A DNA stretch of 64,000 nucleotides from Clostridiales bacterium (GCA_019410105.1 DXTB01000002.1:15940-79939); one strand, 5' to 3'; shown: positions 1-8,280, numbered from the stretch's first letter. Translations and numbers: made by a program. Notes: generated by a model not told the origin, from the letters alone.

Positions 1-498
1 GGACTCAGCGTCCTGAAAAAGCTCCGGGCCACGCCCCGCACGGCCAAGCTGCCGGTCATCATGCTGACGGCCAAGGGCACGGAGTACGACAAGGTGGTGG
101 GTCTGGACGGCGGCGCCGATGACTATGTGGCCAAGCCCTTCGGCATGATGGAGCTGCTCTCCCGCATCCGGGCGCTGCTGCGGCGGACGGAGACGGAGAA
201 CGGCACCCTCCGCTGCGGCATTCTGGAGGTGGATCCGGGGCAGCACATCGTCCGGGTCCGGGGACAGGGGACCGTCCTGACCCAGAAGGAGTTTGAAGTG
301 CTGTGCCTGTTGCTGCGCAACCCCGGCCAGGTGCTTTCCCGGGAGCAGCTGATCGAGAACGTCTGGGGCTACGCCTTTACCGGCGAGAGCCGGACCGTGG
401 ACGTCCACGTGCGGACCCTCCGCCAGAAGCTGGGGGAGGCGGGCGCTTACATCGAGACGGTCCGGGGCTATGGCTACAAGATCAGCCCTGTGAACTGA
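1..498 (+). CDS. PhoB/OmpR-family response regulator (5' end outside window)
   Basis: The reading frame is open from base 1, so the N-terminal part, including the phospho-acceptor Asp, lies upstream of the window. What remains is the end of a receiver domain (PVIMLTAKG, then GADDYVAKPF with the conserved Lys) followed by a C-terminal winged-helix DNA-binding domain ending in TVDVHVRTLRQKLG and ETVRGYGYKI, typical of the OmpR/PhoB class. It is followed 18 nt later by a PhoR-like histidine kinase, so the two form a two-component system. The kinase type suggests phosphate or envelope sensing, but nothing in the window fixes the signal. Confidence 0.93.
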   Translation, partial: GLSVLKKLRATPRTAKLPVIMLTAKGTEYDKVVGLDGGADDYVAKPFGMMELLSRIRALLRRTETENGTLRCGILEVDPGQHIVRVRGQGTVLTQKEFEVLCLLLRNPGQVLSREQLIENVWGYAFTGESRTVDVHVRTLRQKLGEAGAYIETVRGYGYKISPVN

Positions 499-516
499 CA
501 GGAGGGCTGGAGAGAC

Positions 517-2178
517 ATGACGAAACGGATCTTTCGCTCCATCCTGGGCGTGTCCCTGGCAGTGCTGCTGGCCAGCCTGGTGCTGATCGTGGGCGTGCTC
601 CACGGTTATTTCCAGGATCGGGTCTCCGGTGAGCTGGAGAGTCTGGCAGAGTACATCGCCCATGGGGTAGAGGAGAATGGCACGGACTATCTCACAGAGG
701 ATCTGCCCGGCAGCTACCGGATTACCTGGGTGGATGCGGACGGCACCGTGCTCTTCGACAACCGGCAGGACCCGGAGGAGATGGGGAACCACGCCCAGCG
801 GGAGGAGATCCGGGAGGCGCTGATCCTGGGGAAGGGACATGCGGTCCGCTATTCGGACACGCTTTCCCAGCAGACGCTGTATGCGGCCCAGCGGCTTGCC
901 GACGGAACGGTGCTGCGGGTGTCCAGCGCCCAGTATTCCGTCTGGGTCCTGGTACTGCAGGCGCTGCAGCCGGTGGCGCTGATGATGCTGCTGGCCTTCA
1001 TCCTGGCCATGGCGCTGGCTTCCCGGGTGGCGCGGCAGCTGGTGGAGCCCATCAACGCCATCGACCTCAATGACCCCGCCGGCAGCGAGACCTATGAGGA
1101 GCTGACGCCCCTGCTGTCCAAGCTCCGCAGCCAGCAGAGGCAGATCCAGCGGCAGATGCGGGATTTAAAGCGCCGGCAGGAGGAGTTCACCGCCATCACG
1201 GAGAACATGAGCGAGGGCTTCCTGGTGATCGACCAGGAGACGCGGGTGCTGACTTACAATTCCGCCGTGCTGCGGCTGCTCTACGCGCAGGTCCCCACAG
1301 AGGAGGGAGAGAGCGTCTACGCCCTGAACCGGGAGGCGGGCTTCCGCCGCTGCGTGGAGGAGGCTCTGGCCGGTCGGCGGTGTGAGCAGCTGCTGGAAAA
1401 GGACGATGATTGCCGCCAGATCATCGCCAGTCCTGTGGAACAGGACGGCCAGATCGCGGGTGCGGTGCTGGTGATCCTGGATGTGACGGAGAAGGAGCAG
1501 CGGGAGCGGCTGCGGCGGGAGTTCACCGCCAACGTCTCCCACGAGCTGAAGACGCCCTTGACCTCCATCCTGGGTACGGCGGAGATCCTGCAGAACGGTT
1601 TGGTGAAGCCGGAGGACGTCCCCCACTTCGCCGGGAACATCCACCGGGAGACGGAGCGGCTCATCGGGCTGGTGAACGACATCATCAAGCTGTCCCGCCT
1701 GGACGAGGGCGGCGGCCTGGGCCAGTGGGAGACCGTGGATCTGTACGAGGAGGCGCGGGCCGTCCTGGAGCAGCTGGCTCCGGCGGCCCAGCGGAAACAG
1801 GTGACCACCCGGCTCCAGGGCGGCGAGGCTCTGGTGCGGGGCGTGCCCCAGATCGTGGAGGAGATCGTCTACAACCTCTGCGACAACGCCATCGCCTACA
1901 ACCGGGCGAACGGCAGCGTCACCGTCACAGTGGAAAATACCGCCTTCGGCCCTCGGATCACGGTGGCGGATACTGGCATCGGCATTCCCCGGGAGGCCCA
2001 GGGCCGGGTATTCGAGCGGTTTTACCGGGTGGACAAGAGCCATTCCTCCGGCGGCACGGGACTGGGGCTCTCCATCGTCAAGCACGGGGCGGCCTATCTG
2101 GGTGCCCAGGTGGAGCTCCACAGCGAACCGGGCCACGGCAGCACCTTTACGCTTACCTTTCCGAAGGCGGGAGCATGA
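517..2178 (+). CDS. PhoR-like sensor histidine kinase
   Basis: 553 aa. A membrane segment (about residues 6-28), an extracytoplasmic loop of roughly 120 residues and a second membrane segment (about 147-170) are followed by a PAS-like region (about 220-330). The HisKA box has the phospho-acceptor His at about residue 342 (NVSHELKTPL), and the ATPase domain shows the N box (NLCDNAIAYN), G1 (DTGIGIP), F box (FERFYRVD) and G2 (GGTGLGLSIVK). It autophosphorylates and passes the phosphate to the response regulator encoded just upstream. The layout matches PhoR/WalK-type Firmicutes kinases. The ATG at 517 follows an AGGAGG at 501-506. I do not see a clear HAMP domain. Confidence 0.93.
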   Translation: MTKRIFRSILGVSLAVLLASLVLIVGVLHGYFQDRVSGELESLAEYIAHGVEENGTDYLTEDLPGSYRITWVDADGTVLFDNRQDPEEMGNHAQREEIREALILGKGHAVRYSDTLSQQTLYAAQRLADGTVLRVSSAQYSVWVLVLQALQPVALMMLLAFILAMALASRVARQLVEPINAIDLNDPAGSETYEELTPLLSKLRSQQRQIQRQMRDLKRRQEEFTAITENMSEGFLVIDQETRVLTYNSAVLRLLYAQVPTEEGESVYALNREAGFRRCVEEALAGRRCEQLLEKDDDCRQIIASPVEQDGQIAGAVLVILDVTEKEQRERLRREFTANVSHELKTPLTSILGTAEILQNGLVKPEDVPHFAGNIHRETERLIGLVNDIIKLSRLDEGGGLGQWETVDLYEEARAVLEQLAPAAQRKQVTTRLQGGEALVRGVPQIVEEIVYNLCDNAIAYNRANGSVTVTVENTAFGPRITVADTGIGIPREAQGRVFERFYRVDKSHSSGGTGLGLSIVKHGAAYLGAQVELHSEPGHGSTFTLTFPKAGA

Positions 2179-2185
2179 GGGGGGC

Positions 2186-2214
2186 TTGCAATCCCGGCGG
2201 AAGTGTGCTAGGAT
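2186..2214 (+). promoter_or_regulatory. Sigma-A promoter of the ABC-F leader transcript
   Basis: TTGCAA at 2186-2191, a 17-bp spacer and an extended -10 (TGC then TAGGAT at 2209-2214). It lies just after the kinase stop codon, giving a predicted RNA start near 2221 and a 5' leader of about 330 nt before the ABC-F start codon. Confidence 0.55.
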
Positions 2215-2250
2215 AACCGGAGATTGATGAATGATTGGAGGGGTGTGAAG

Positions 2251-2262
2251 ATGCGGATCTGA
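2251..2262 (+). CDS. Three-codon upstream ORF (Met-Arg-Ile-stop)
   Basis: ATGCGGATCTGA preceded by GGAGGGG (2237-2243) at a 7-nt spacing, a better initiation site than many full genes have. It begins about 30 nt after the predicted transcription start and lies upstream of a strong terminator in the ABC-F leader. So short an ORF can serve only as a regulatory peptide: a drug-stalled ribosome here would alter folding downstream. No homology can be assessed for three codons. Confidence 0.55.
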   Translation: MRI

Positions 2263-2396
2263 CTTTCGTGTTTTGGCATAGAGGGTTGCTGCGGCGAAGA
2301 CGCAGCGTCTTTTTCCATGCCATTGCAGGGAAGGCAGACCGCTGATCTCACCCAGGTATCGCACAGCCCCGGATGCGGGGTGAATGCCGTATGCCC

Positions 2397-2434
2397 GGCC
2401 GCGGGAGAGGTCTGCTCTCCCGCGGCCGTTTTTT
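2397..2434 (+). terminator. Intrinsic terminator inside the ABC-F leader
   Basis: Perfect 13-bp stem (2397-2409 with 2415-2427), 5-nt loop, then GTTTTTT. It lies about 120 nt before the ABC-F start codon and after the predicted promoter, so it should stop most transcripts before the gene unless it is opened. Confidence 0.85.
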
Positions 2435-2476
2435 GCTGCGCAAAAGCACGGCGAATCGGAAATGACGGATGAGACG

Positions 2477-2528
2477 CTCATGTGCGCGGCATTTGCCGAA
2501 GTCTGCGGTGCGCCAGACCGCACATGAG
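2477..2528 (+). promoter_or_regulatory. Three-way-junction-like RNA structure before the ABC-F ribosome binding site
   Basis: An outer 10-bp stem (CTCATGTGCG 2477-2486 with CGCACATGAG 2519-2528) encloses two hairpins: CGGC/GCCG with a four-base loop (2487-2498) and GTCTG/CAGAC (2501-2518). The Shine-Dalgarno AAAGGAGG begins 10 nt later at 2538. It may be a second control point after the terminator; its function is unknown. Confidence 0.5.
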
Positions 2529-2553
2529 GGTCTGCGCAAAGGAGGAATGCGAT

Positions 2554-4047
2554 ATGTCCATGATCGACGTCTCGAATCTGACATTTGGATACGAGGGCAG
2601 TCCGGAGCTCATCTTTGACCATGTGGGCTTTCAGATCGATAGCGGCTGGAAATTGGGCTTTACCGGGCGGAACGGCCGGGGAAAGACCACCTTCCTGCGG
2701 CTGCTCCAGGGGGAGTACCCGTACAGCGGCACCATCTCCGCCTCTGTGGAATTTGAGTACTTCCCCTACGAGGTGGCGAACCTGTCCCGGACGGGACTGG
2801 AGGTGGTGCGGGAGATCGCGCCGGAGGCGGAGGACTGGGAGATCCAGCGGGAGCTGGGGCTTCTGGACCTGGCAGAGAGATCACTGGAGCTGCCCTTTTC
2901 CAGCCTCTCCAACGGGGAGCGGACCAAGGTGCTGCTGGCGGCCATGTTTTTGAAGGAGAATGCCTTCTTGCTGATCGACGAGCCAACCAACCATCTGGAC
3001 CTGGAGGGACGGCGGAAGCTGGGGAGCTATCTGGCCCGGAAGCGGGGCTTTCTGCTGGTGTCCCATGACCGGGCGTTCCTGGACCAGTGTGTGGACCATA
3101 TTCTGGCCATCAACCGGACCAATATTGAGATCCAGCGGGGGAATTTCTCCTCCTGGTGGGAGAACCGCCGGAGGCAGGACGCCTTTGAACTGGCCCGGCA
3201 GGAGAAGCTGCAGAAGGACATCGGGCGGCTGACGGAGTCCGCCCGCCGTGCCTCCGGCTGGTCGGACCGGACGGAGAAGAGCAAGTTCGGCGTGGACAAG
3301 ACCGGGGCCAAGGCGGCGGACCGGGGCTTTGTGGGCCACAAGGCGGCCAAGCTGATGCAGCGGTCCAAATCCATCCAGCGCCGCCGGGAGGAGGCAGTGG
3401 AGGAGAAGAAGCAGCTGCTGCAGAACCTGGAGCGGCAGGAGGCGCTGGCGGTTACGCCCCTGCCCTGCCGGACGGGTGCGCGGCTGGCGGAGTTCCGGGA
3501 CGTAGCCGTGTGCTACAACGGTCGCAGGGTCTGCCGGGAGATCACCTTCGAGGTGCTGGCGGGGGAGCGGATCGCCCTCCAGGGCGCAAACGGCTGCGGC
3601 AAGTCCAGCCTGCTGAAGCTGCTGCTGGGGGAAGAGATCCCCCACAGCGGCACGGTGGAGACCATGAGCGGCCTGGTGGTGTCCTATGTCAGCCAGAATA
3701 CGGACCACCTGCGGGGCAGCCTGACGGAGTTTGTCCGGACCCAGGGTCTGGACGGCAGCCGGTTCCGGACCATCCTGCGGAAGCTGGATGTTCCACGGGA
3801 GCAGTTTGAGAAGGACCTGGCAGATTACAGCAGCGGCCAGAAGAAAAAGGTGCTGCTGGCCGCAAGCCTCTGCACACAGGCACACCTGTACGTGTGGGAT
3901 GAGCCGCTGAACTTTATCGACGTCATCTCCCGGATGCAGGTGGAGGATCTGCTGCTGGCCTGTCGGCCGACCCTGCTGTTCGTGGAGCACGACGCCCGCT
4001 TCTGCGACGAGATCGCCACCCGGCGCATCCGGATCCAGAGGGAATGA
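2554..4047 (+). CDS. ABC-F ribosome-protection ATPase, Lsa/CplR-like
   Basis: 497 aa with two nucleotide-binding domains and no membrane segments. NBD1 has Walker A GRNGRGKT (38-45), signature LSNGE and Walker B LLIDEPTNHLD with the catalytic Glu at 143. A basic interdomain linker runs from about 190 to 300. NBD2 has Walker A GANGCGKS (344-351), signature SSGQKK and Walker B DEPLNFID. Length, two intact Glu switches and the NBD2 Walker B wording fit antibiotic-resistance ABC-F proteins of the Lsa/CplR group, which bind the ribosomal E site and displace lincosamides, pleuromutilins and streptogramin A. Substrate assignment is inferred. ATG 2554 is chosen over an in-frame ATG at 2482 because AAAGGAGG (2538-2545) sits 8 nt before it. 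It is preceded by an attenuator-like leader. Confidence 0.85.
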   Translation: MSMIDVSNLTFGYEGSPELIFDHVGFQIDSGWKLGFTGRNGRGKTTFLRLLQGEYPYSGTISASVEFEYFPYEVANLSRTGLEVVREIAPEAEDWEIQRELGLLDLAERSLELPFSSLSNGERTKVLLAAMFLKENAFLLIDEPTNHLDLEGRRKLGSYLARKRGFLLVSHDRAFLDQCVDHILAINRTNIEIQRGNFSSWWENRRRQDAFELARQEKLQKDIGRLTESARRASGWSDRTEKSKFGVDKTGAKAADRGFVGHKAAKLMQRSKSIQRRREEAVEEKKQLLQNLERQEALAVTPLPCRTGARLAEFRDVAVCYNGRRVCREITFEVLAGERIALQGANGCGKSSLLKLLLGEEIPHSGTVETMSGLVVSYVSQNTDHLRGSLTEFVRTQGLDGSRFRTILRKLDVPREQFEKDLADYSSGQKKKVLLAASLCTQAHLYVWDEPLNFIDVISRMQVEDLLLACRPTLLFVEHDARFCDEIATRRIRIQRE

Positions 4048-4060
4048 CTCGAAACAAGAA

Positions 4061-4094
4061 GACGCCCTCCGCAGTTGTGCGGAGGGCGTCCGTT
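4061..4094. terminator. Bidirectional terminator between ABC-F gene and cysteine hydrolase gene
   Basis: A 13-bp perfect stem (4061-4073 with 4078-4090), loop GTTG and CGTTTT on the plus strand; the minus side is followed by TTCTTGTTTC. It serves two convergent genes. Confidence 0.85.
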
Positions 4095-4105
4095 TTCCTT
4101 TGTGA

Positions 4106-4807
4106 TTACCAGAGGTCGGGCCAGAATACCTGGCCGTCCTCCGACCGGAAGGGCTCGGGCACCGTGTCCTCTTCCAGCATCCGGGCCCGGATGGCGGCGG
4201 AGAGGTCCTCCACTGTGCCGGGGCCGTAGTCGGCAAAGGACGCCGAGTCCATCAAAATGGCGCCCGCCCGGGCCATGTCCTCCAGATTCACCCGCTGGAT
4301 CTCCTCGGTATGGGAGGAGCAGCAGTCCGTCAGCACCACGGTGTTGTACTCCAGAGCGATGGCGTCATAGCAGGTGGTGCGGATGCAGTTGGGGGTGGTG
4401 GTGCCGGTGAGGATCACCGTCCGCACGTCCAGCCGCCGGAGGATCAGGTCCAGCTCCGTCTGGAAAAAGGCGCTCCACCTGGGCTTGATGATGGTGTAGT
4501 CCCCGGGCTGGGGGCGCAGGCCCTCCGGTGCCTGGGCGCTGTTGGGACCGGTGGAGGCGGGGCGGCAGGCCCGGCCGCCGGCGACCCAGCCGGGGTAACG
4601 GGTCAGCTCCACATCGCTGCCGTCAGCGCGGTAGAGCCGCTTGACAAAGAATACCGGAATGCCCTTGGCCCGGGCCAGCTCCACGGCCCGGACGCAGTTG
4701 GGGACCATGGACTGGGCGAAGCGGATCCAGTGTCCGCCCTCCGGATGAACAAAGCCGTTTTCCATATCGATGACCAGCAGGGCGGAGCGGGTGGGATTGG
4801 GTTTCAT
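4106..4807 (-). CDS. Isochorismatase-like cysteine hydrolase
   Basis: 233 aa, soluble. The N-terminus SALLVIDMENGFV carries the catalytic Asp (D14), IIKPRWSAF the catalytic Lys (K108) and TGTTTPNCIRTTC the nucleophile Cys (C141) with the preceding cis-peptide region. These are the three catalytic residues of the isochorismatase/nicotinamidase superfamily. Substrate is not predictable; nicotinamide, N-carbamoyl amines or ureidoacrylate-type amides are possible. The GT-rich loop before the Cys fits the general hydrolase branch. SD AGGAGG lies 9 nt before the ATG. It is the last gene of a minus-strand run with rlmA and a MATE exporter. Confidence 0.88.
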   Translation of the reverse strand: MKPNPTRSALLVIDMENGFVHPEGGHWIRFAQSMVPNCVRAVELARAKGIPVFFVKRLYRADGSDVELTRYPGWVAGGRACRPASTGPNSAQAPEGLRPQPGDYTIIKPRWSAFFQTELDLILRRLDVRTVILTGTTTPNCIRTTCYDAIALEYNTVVLTDCCSSHTEEIQRVNLEDMARAGAILMDSASFADYGPGTVEDLSAAIRARMLEEDTVPEPFRSEDGQVFWPDLW

Positions 4808-4822
4808 CAGCAGAACCTCCTG

Positions 4823-5647
4823 TCAGAGTTTTTGAAAAATATGAATGCGAAAGGAGATACGGGTGGTGAGAGACTCCAGGTCCGCCAGACGCTTTGCACC
4901 TGTCTTGGGGGTCTTCCAGTAATAGGGCGTCATCTGGAACAGGGCGCGGATGTCTGCCTGGCAGGGGAGGGTGATGGTGCCCTCCACCGGCACGATAGAC
5001 TGATAGGCGAACCCCTCATAGGGGGTCTCCTTTTCCTCATTGGGATAGGGACGGTCGTAGAGGACCTGCTTCAGCTCCCAGAGGTGGTCCGGTCCGGGCA
5101 CCACGTAGAGGAAGTGCCCGCCCGGCCTCAGCACTCGCCGGAATTCCTCCAGCGCCAGGGGGGAGAAGCAGTCCAGCAGAATGTCCGCCGCGCCGTCCGC
5201 CGCCGGCAGGTGGAAGGAGGAGGCCACAGCCCACGCAATGCCTTTCTCCCGCTTGGCGGCGGATCGGAGAATGGGCTTGGAAATGTCGGTTCCCGCCATC
5301 CGGGGGGATTTTCCCGCGGCGGCCAGGGTCCGGAAGATGCCGGAGGTGTAGAATCCCTCGCCGCAGCCCACGTCCCAGATCACCGGCGATTCGCCGGAAA
5401 GAGACAAAATCTGACAACAGAGCGTATTGAGAAGTGGATCATAATACCCCTTGGAGAGGAAATCCCGCCGTGCGGCGGCCATATCCCGGTCATCTCCCGG
5501 ATCGGCGGAGTGCTTTTGATTAGGGGGCAACAGATAGGTGTAGCCCTCCCGGGCGATGTCATAACTGTGTCCGGCCGGGCAGCGATAGGCCCGGTCTCCG
5601 CGGTCCAGCGGCGCCCCGCAGACGGGGCAGCGGAAAAGACTTTCCAT
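4823..5647 (-). CDS. rlmA: 23S rRNA (guanine-N1)-methyltransferase RlmA-like
   Basis: 274 aa. An N-terminal zinc-binding region (CPVCGAPL, then CPAGHSYD) is followed by a class I SAM methyltransferase domain with motif I VIWDVGCGEGFYTSGI. This arrangement defines RlmA, which methylates N1 of G745 or G748 in helix 35 of 23S rRNA at the peptide exit tunnel; the Gram-positive form (TlrB/RlmA-II) affects tylosin and telithromycin binding. The start at 5647 overlaps the last base of the MATE stop codon (TGATG), implying translational coupling. The open frame extends upstream to 5815, but that part is the antisense of the MATE gene. Confidence 0.88.
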   Translation of the reverse strand: MESLFRCPVCGAPLDRGDRAYRCPAGHSYDIAREGYTYLLPPNQKHSADPGDDRDMAAARRDFLSKGYYDPLLNTLCCQILSLSGESPVIWDVGCGEGFYTSGIFRTLAAAGKSPRMAGTDISKPILRSAAKREKGIAWAVASSFHLPAADGAADILLDCFSPLALEEFRRVLRPGGHFLYVVPGPDHLWELKQVLYDRPYPNEEKETPYEGFAYQSIVPVEGTITLPCQADIRALFQMTPYYWKTPKTGAKRLADLESLTTRISFRIHIFQKL

Positions 5648-7032
5648 CACGTGTCCTCGCCCGTCACATCGTTGATCCACTTCCGGCTCCGCAGCCGCAG
5701 GATACCCCAGGGGCACTTGCACACATTTTCCGACTGGATGCATAGGCACACCACCGCTACCGGGGCGTTGAACACCAGGGCAGTCAGGAAGGTCAGAGGT
5801 ACAGCGATGACCCACTGGCAGCTCAGGTCGATGATGGAGGCCATGCGGGAGTCGCCGCCCGCCCGAAGCAGGCCGGTGATGTTGGTGATGTCAAAGGCCT
5901 TCAGCGGCAGCATGAAGAGATATACGACGCACATGGTGACGGCGATCTCCAGCGCCAGCCCCTCCAAATGGAACAGAGGATAGAGATAGGGGATGAACAC
6001 CGTAGGCAGGAGGACCGCCAGGCACACCGACACCACGAAACCCACTCCGAAGGAGACCGTCAGCAGGCAGCAGCCCAGAGAGTAGACCTCCTCCCGGCCG
6101 GCGCCCTCACCGATCCGCTTGCCCACAATCACGGCGGTGGCGCCTGCGATGCCGAAGCAGGCCACAGTGGAGAACTTGTCGATGTTGCCCATGATGGCGT
6201 GGGCCGCCAGCATATCCGTGCTGATGGCCATGTGGCCCATGACGGCGGTCATAACACTGACGCCCAGACCCCACAGCACCTCGTTCACCAGAACGGGGGT
6301 GGCGTATTTCAGGAAGCTCCGCGCCATGGCCCCGCCGGGCCGCAGCAGCAGGCGGAGCATCAGGGGCACTCGGCGGTAGCGGGGGGCATAGACCGCGACG
6401 ATCACGAACTCCAGCACCCGGGAGGTCAAGGTGGCAATGGCAGCACCGGTGATCCCCAGCGCAGGCGCGCCGAACTTGCCGAAAATGAGAATGTAGTTCA
6501 GGCCCGTGTTGGTCAGCATGGAGATGCCGAAGACGATCATGCCCATGGCGGGATTCTCCGTGCTGCGCTGCATGCCGATGTAGACGGAGCTGATGGTGTT
6601 GAAGATATAGCTGAGGCCAACAATCCGGAGATAGGGGGCGCCCAACTCAATGAGCAGGTCGTTGTTGGTCACCAGAGCCATCACATGGAGGGGGAAGAAG
6701 AACAGCACAGCGGCCACGGAAACCGCAATGATGAGCCCGGCGTAAAGGCTGACGCCCATACAGCGGTTGATGCTGTCGGTGTCCCCCTTGCCCCAGTACT
6801 GGCTGGCCAGGACGGAGAGTCCGCTGAGCAGGCCCAGGATGATGATCTGGAGCAGGTAGATGGGCGTGTTGGCGGCAGTGACAGCGGACAGCTCATTCTG
6901 CCCCAGCATACCCACCATGAAGGTGTCCACAAATCCCAGGGAAGTGGTGATGAGATTCTGCAGGATCAGCGGCAGAGCCAGCAAGAACAGCCGCTTGTAG
7001 AAGCCGGGCTCCCGATGAAGATGACGAAACAT
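5647..7032 (-). CDS. MATE-family multidrug/cation antiporter
   Basis: 461 aa, about twelve hydrophobic segments. The N-terminus reads LALPLILQNLITTSLGFVD and FMVGMLGQNELSAVT, the standard MATE opening, and the C-terminus ends in a basic RLRSRKWIND stretch. MATE proteins export organic cations or drugs in exchange for Na+ or H+. The gene sits 39 nt after the cysteine desulfurase gene and overlaps rlmA by one base, so it is probably co-transcribed with both. Substrate unknown. Together with rlmA and the ABC-F gene it gives this stretch an antibiotic-defence flavour (inference). Confidence 0.92.
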   Translation of the reverse strand: MFRHLHREPGFYKRLFLLALPLILQNLITTSLGFVDTFMVGMLGQNELSAVTAANTPIYLLQIIILGLLSGLSVLASQYWGKGDTDSINRCMGVSLYAGLIIAVSVAAVLFFFPLHVMALVTNNDLLIELGAPYLRIVGLSYIFNTISSVYIGMQRSTENPAMGMIVFGISMLTNTGLNYILIFGKFGAPALGITGAAIATLTSRVLEFVIVAVYAPRYRRVPLMLRLLLRPGGAMARSFLKYATPVLVNEVLWGLGVSVMTAVMGHMAISTDMLAAHAIMGNIDKFSTVACFGIAGATAVIVGKRIGEGAGREEVYSLGCCLLTVSFGVGFVVSVCLAVLLPTVFIPYLYPLFHLEGLALEIAVTMCVVYLFMLPLKAFDITNITGLLRAGGDSRMASIIDLSCQWVIAVPLTFLTALVFNAPVAVVCLCIQSENVCKCPWGILRLRSRKWINDVTGEDT

Positions 7033-7071
7033 AAAAGACGAAACCTCTTGAAACTGAAAAGTAAAATTGCC

Positions 7072-8208
7072 TTACAGCATGGGCATCCGCGTGTCGTGGT
7101 GGCGCCGCAGGGCGTCCGCACAGGCATCGATGTCGCCCTTGTCAGTCTCCGGACCGAAGCTCAGGCGGATTACCCCGCCGGAGACCTTCTTCGGCAGCTT
7201 CAAAGCTGCGATCACGTGACTGGGCTTGCCTTGATGGCAGGCGGAGCCGGCGGAGATACAGACGCCCTGGCTGCCCAGGTCATTGACAATATTTTGGCTG
7301 GGCCAGCCTACGAGAGAGATGGAGAGGATATGGGGCGCGCCGCCGGGAGCGGAGAGGATTTTCAAGTCGGGGATGGCAGACAGCCGCTCTGCGGCATAGT
7401 CCCGGATTTTCGCCATGCAGCGGAGCTTCTCCTCCAAATTTTCCCGCCGCAGCTCCACAGCCCTGGCAAAGCCCGCGATCTGGGCCGTGGCTTCAGTGCC
7501 GGCCCGAAGACCGCCCTCCTGCCCGCCGCCGGCCAGCAGCGGCTTTGGATTCCGGACCCGGGGACCGATGTACAGAGCGCCGATGCCCTTGGGCCCGCCG
7601 ATCTTGTGGGCGGAGATGGTGAGGAAGTCCGCCCCCAGCGTTTTTGCGGAGCAGGGGACCTTCAAAAAGCCTTGGACCGCGTCGGTGTGCAGCAACGTCT
7701 GTGGGTTCTTCACCGCCAGGCCCCGGGCGATCTCAGCGATGGGATAGATGTTTCCCAGCTCGTTGTTCACCAGCATGCAGGACACCAGCGCCGTGTCCTG
7801 CCGGACGGCGGCGAGGACCTGCTCCGCAGAGAGGGAGCCGTCCTGAGCCGGGACAAGATACGTCACCTCGTATCCCTGCCGCTCCATCCAGCGGCAGGCT
7901 TCCAGCACGGCGCTGTGCTCCACTGCGGTGGTAACGATGTGGCGGCCCAGGTGGCGGTTCTGCCAGCAGGCGGCGGTGACAGCCCAGTTGTCCGCCTCCG
8001 TGCCGCAGGAGGTGAAGAACAGCTGCTTGGCCCCACAGCCCAGTGCGTCCGCCACGGTCTTCCGCCAGGCTTCCACCCGGCGCTTCATCTCCAGCCCCAT
8101 GGGGTACTGGGAGCTGGGGTTGCCGAACTGTTCGGTGAGCACCTCATACATGGCATCCGCCACCGCCCGGGGAACGGGCGTAGTGGCGGCGTGGTCCAGA
8201 TAAATCAT
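7072..8208 (-). CDS. Cysteine desulfurase (NifS/IscS family)
   Basis: 378 aa. The N-terminus YLDHAATTPVP, the PLP lysine in ISAHKIGGPKG (K202) and the catalytic cysteine in SAGSACHQG (C324) identify a cysteine desulfurase that converts cysteine to alanine and an enzyme persulfide for Fe-S clusters or tRNA thiolation. It is divergent from mtaB, an Fe-S tRNA thiotransferase, a sensible functional pairing. No iscU follows. The start at 8208 is chosen because AAGGAG lies about 8 nt upstream; the frame extends further to 8397 but has no support there. A strong promoter lies at 8281-8309. Confidence 0.93.
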   Translation of the reverse strand: MIYLDHAATTPVPRAVADAMYEVLTEQFGNPSSQYPMGLEMKRRVEAWRKTVADALGCGAKQLFFTSCGTEADNWAVTAACWQNRHLGRHIVTTAVEHSAVLEACRWMERQGYEVTYLVPAQDGSLSAEQVLAAVRQDTALVSCMLVNNELGNIYPIAEIARGLAVKNPQTLLHTDAVQGFLKVPCSAKTLGADFLTISAHKIGGPKGIGALYIGPRVRNPKPLLAGGGQEGGLRAGTEATAQIAGFARAVELRRENLEEKLRCMAKIRDYAAERLSAIPDLKILSAPGGAPHILSISLVGWPSQNIVNDLGSQGVCISAGSACHQGKPSHVIAALKLPKKVSGGVIRLSFGPETDKGDIDACADALRRHHDTRMPML

Positions 8209-8235
8209 GAAAAACGATCTCCTTGCGGTTGGGCC

Positions 8236-8264
8236 TTGCCCAACGGTAAAAATTACAGTATAAT
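8236..8264 (+). promoter_or_regulatory. Promoter for mtaB
   Basis: TTGCCC (8236-8241), 17-bp spacer, TATAAT (8259-8264); predicted RNA start near 8271, about 48 nt before the mtaB ATG. Confidence 0.65.
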
Positions 8265-8280
8265 CGAAACGCATCAAGTT

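Larger units (their letters stand above)
2221..2553 (+). promoter_or_regulatory. Long structured leader of the ABC-F gene, probable translation-sensing attenuator
   Basis: The stretch between kinase and ABC-F gene holds no long gene. It contains, in order, a three-codon ORF with its own strong ribosome binding site (2237-2262), two mutually exclusive hairpins (GCTGCG 2288-2293 with CGCAGC 2301-2306, or AAGACG 2297-2302 with CGTCTT 2306-2311), a small hairpin at 2367-2380, a strong intrinsic terminator at 2397-2434, and a branched structure at 2477-2528 just before the ABC-F ribosome binding site. TGGCATA at 2274-2280, right after the small ORF, can pair with ATGCCA at 2317-2322 or, through GGCATA, with TATGCC at 2390-2395 next to the terminator. 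This is the architecture of ribosome-mediated attenuation known for antibiotic-resistance ABC-F genes such as vmlR and lmo0919. The mechanism here is inferred. Confidence 0.6.

Noticed and set aside
1165..2622. Long minus-strand open frame opposite the histidine kinase
   Set aside because: Its codons are the antisense of strongly conserved kinase motifs and it has no ribosome binding site. High GC content keeps such frames open by chance.
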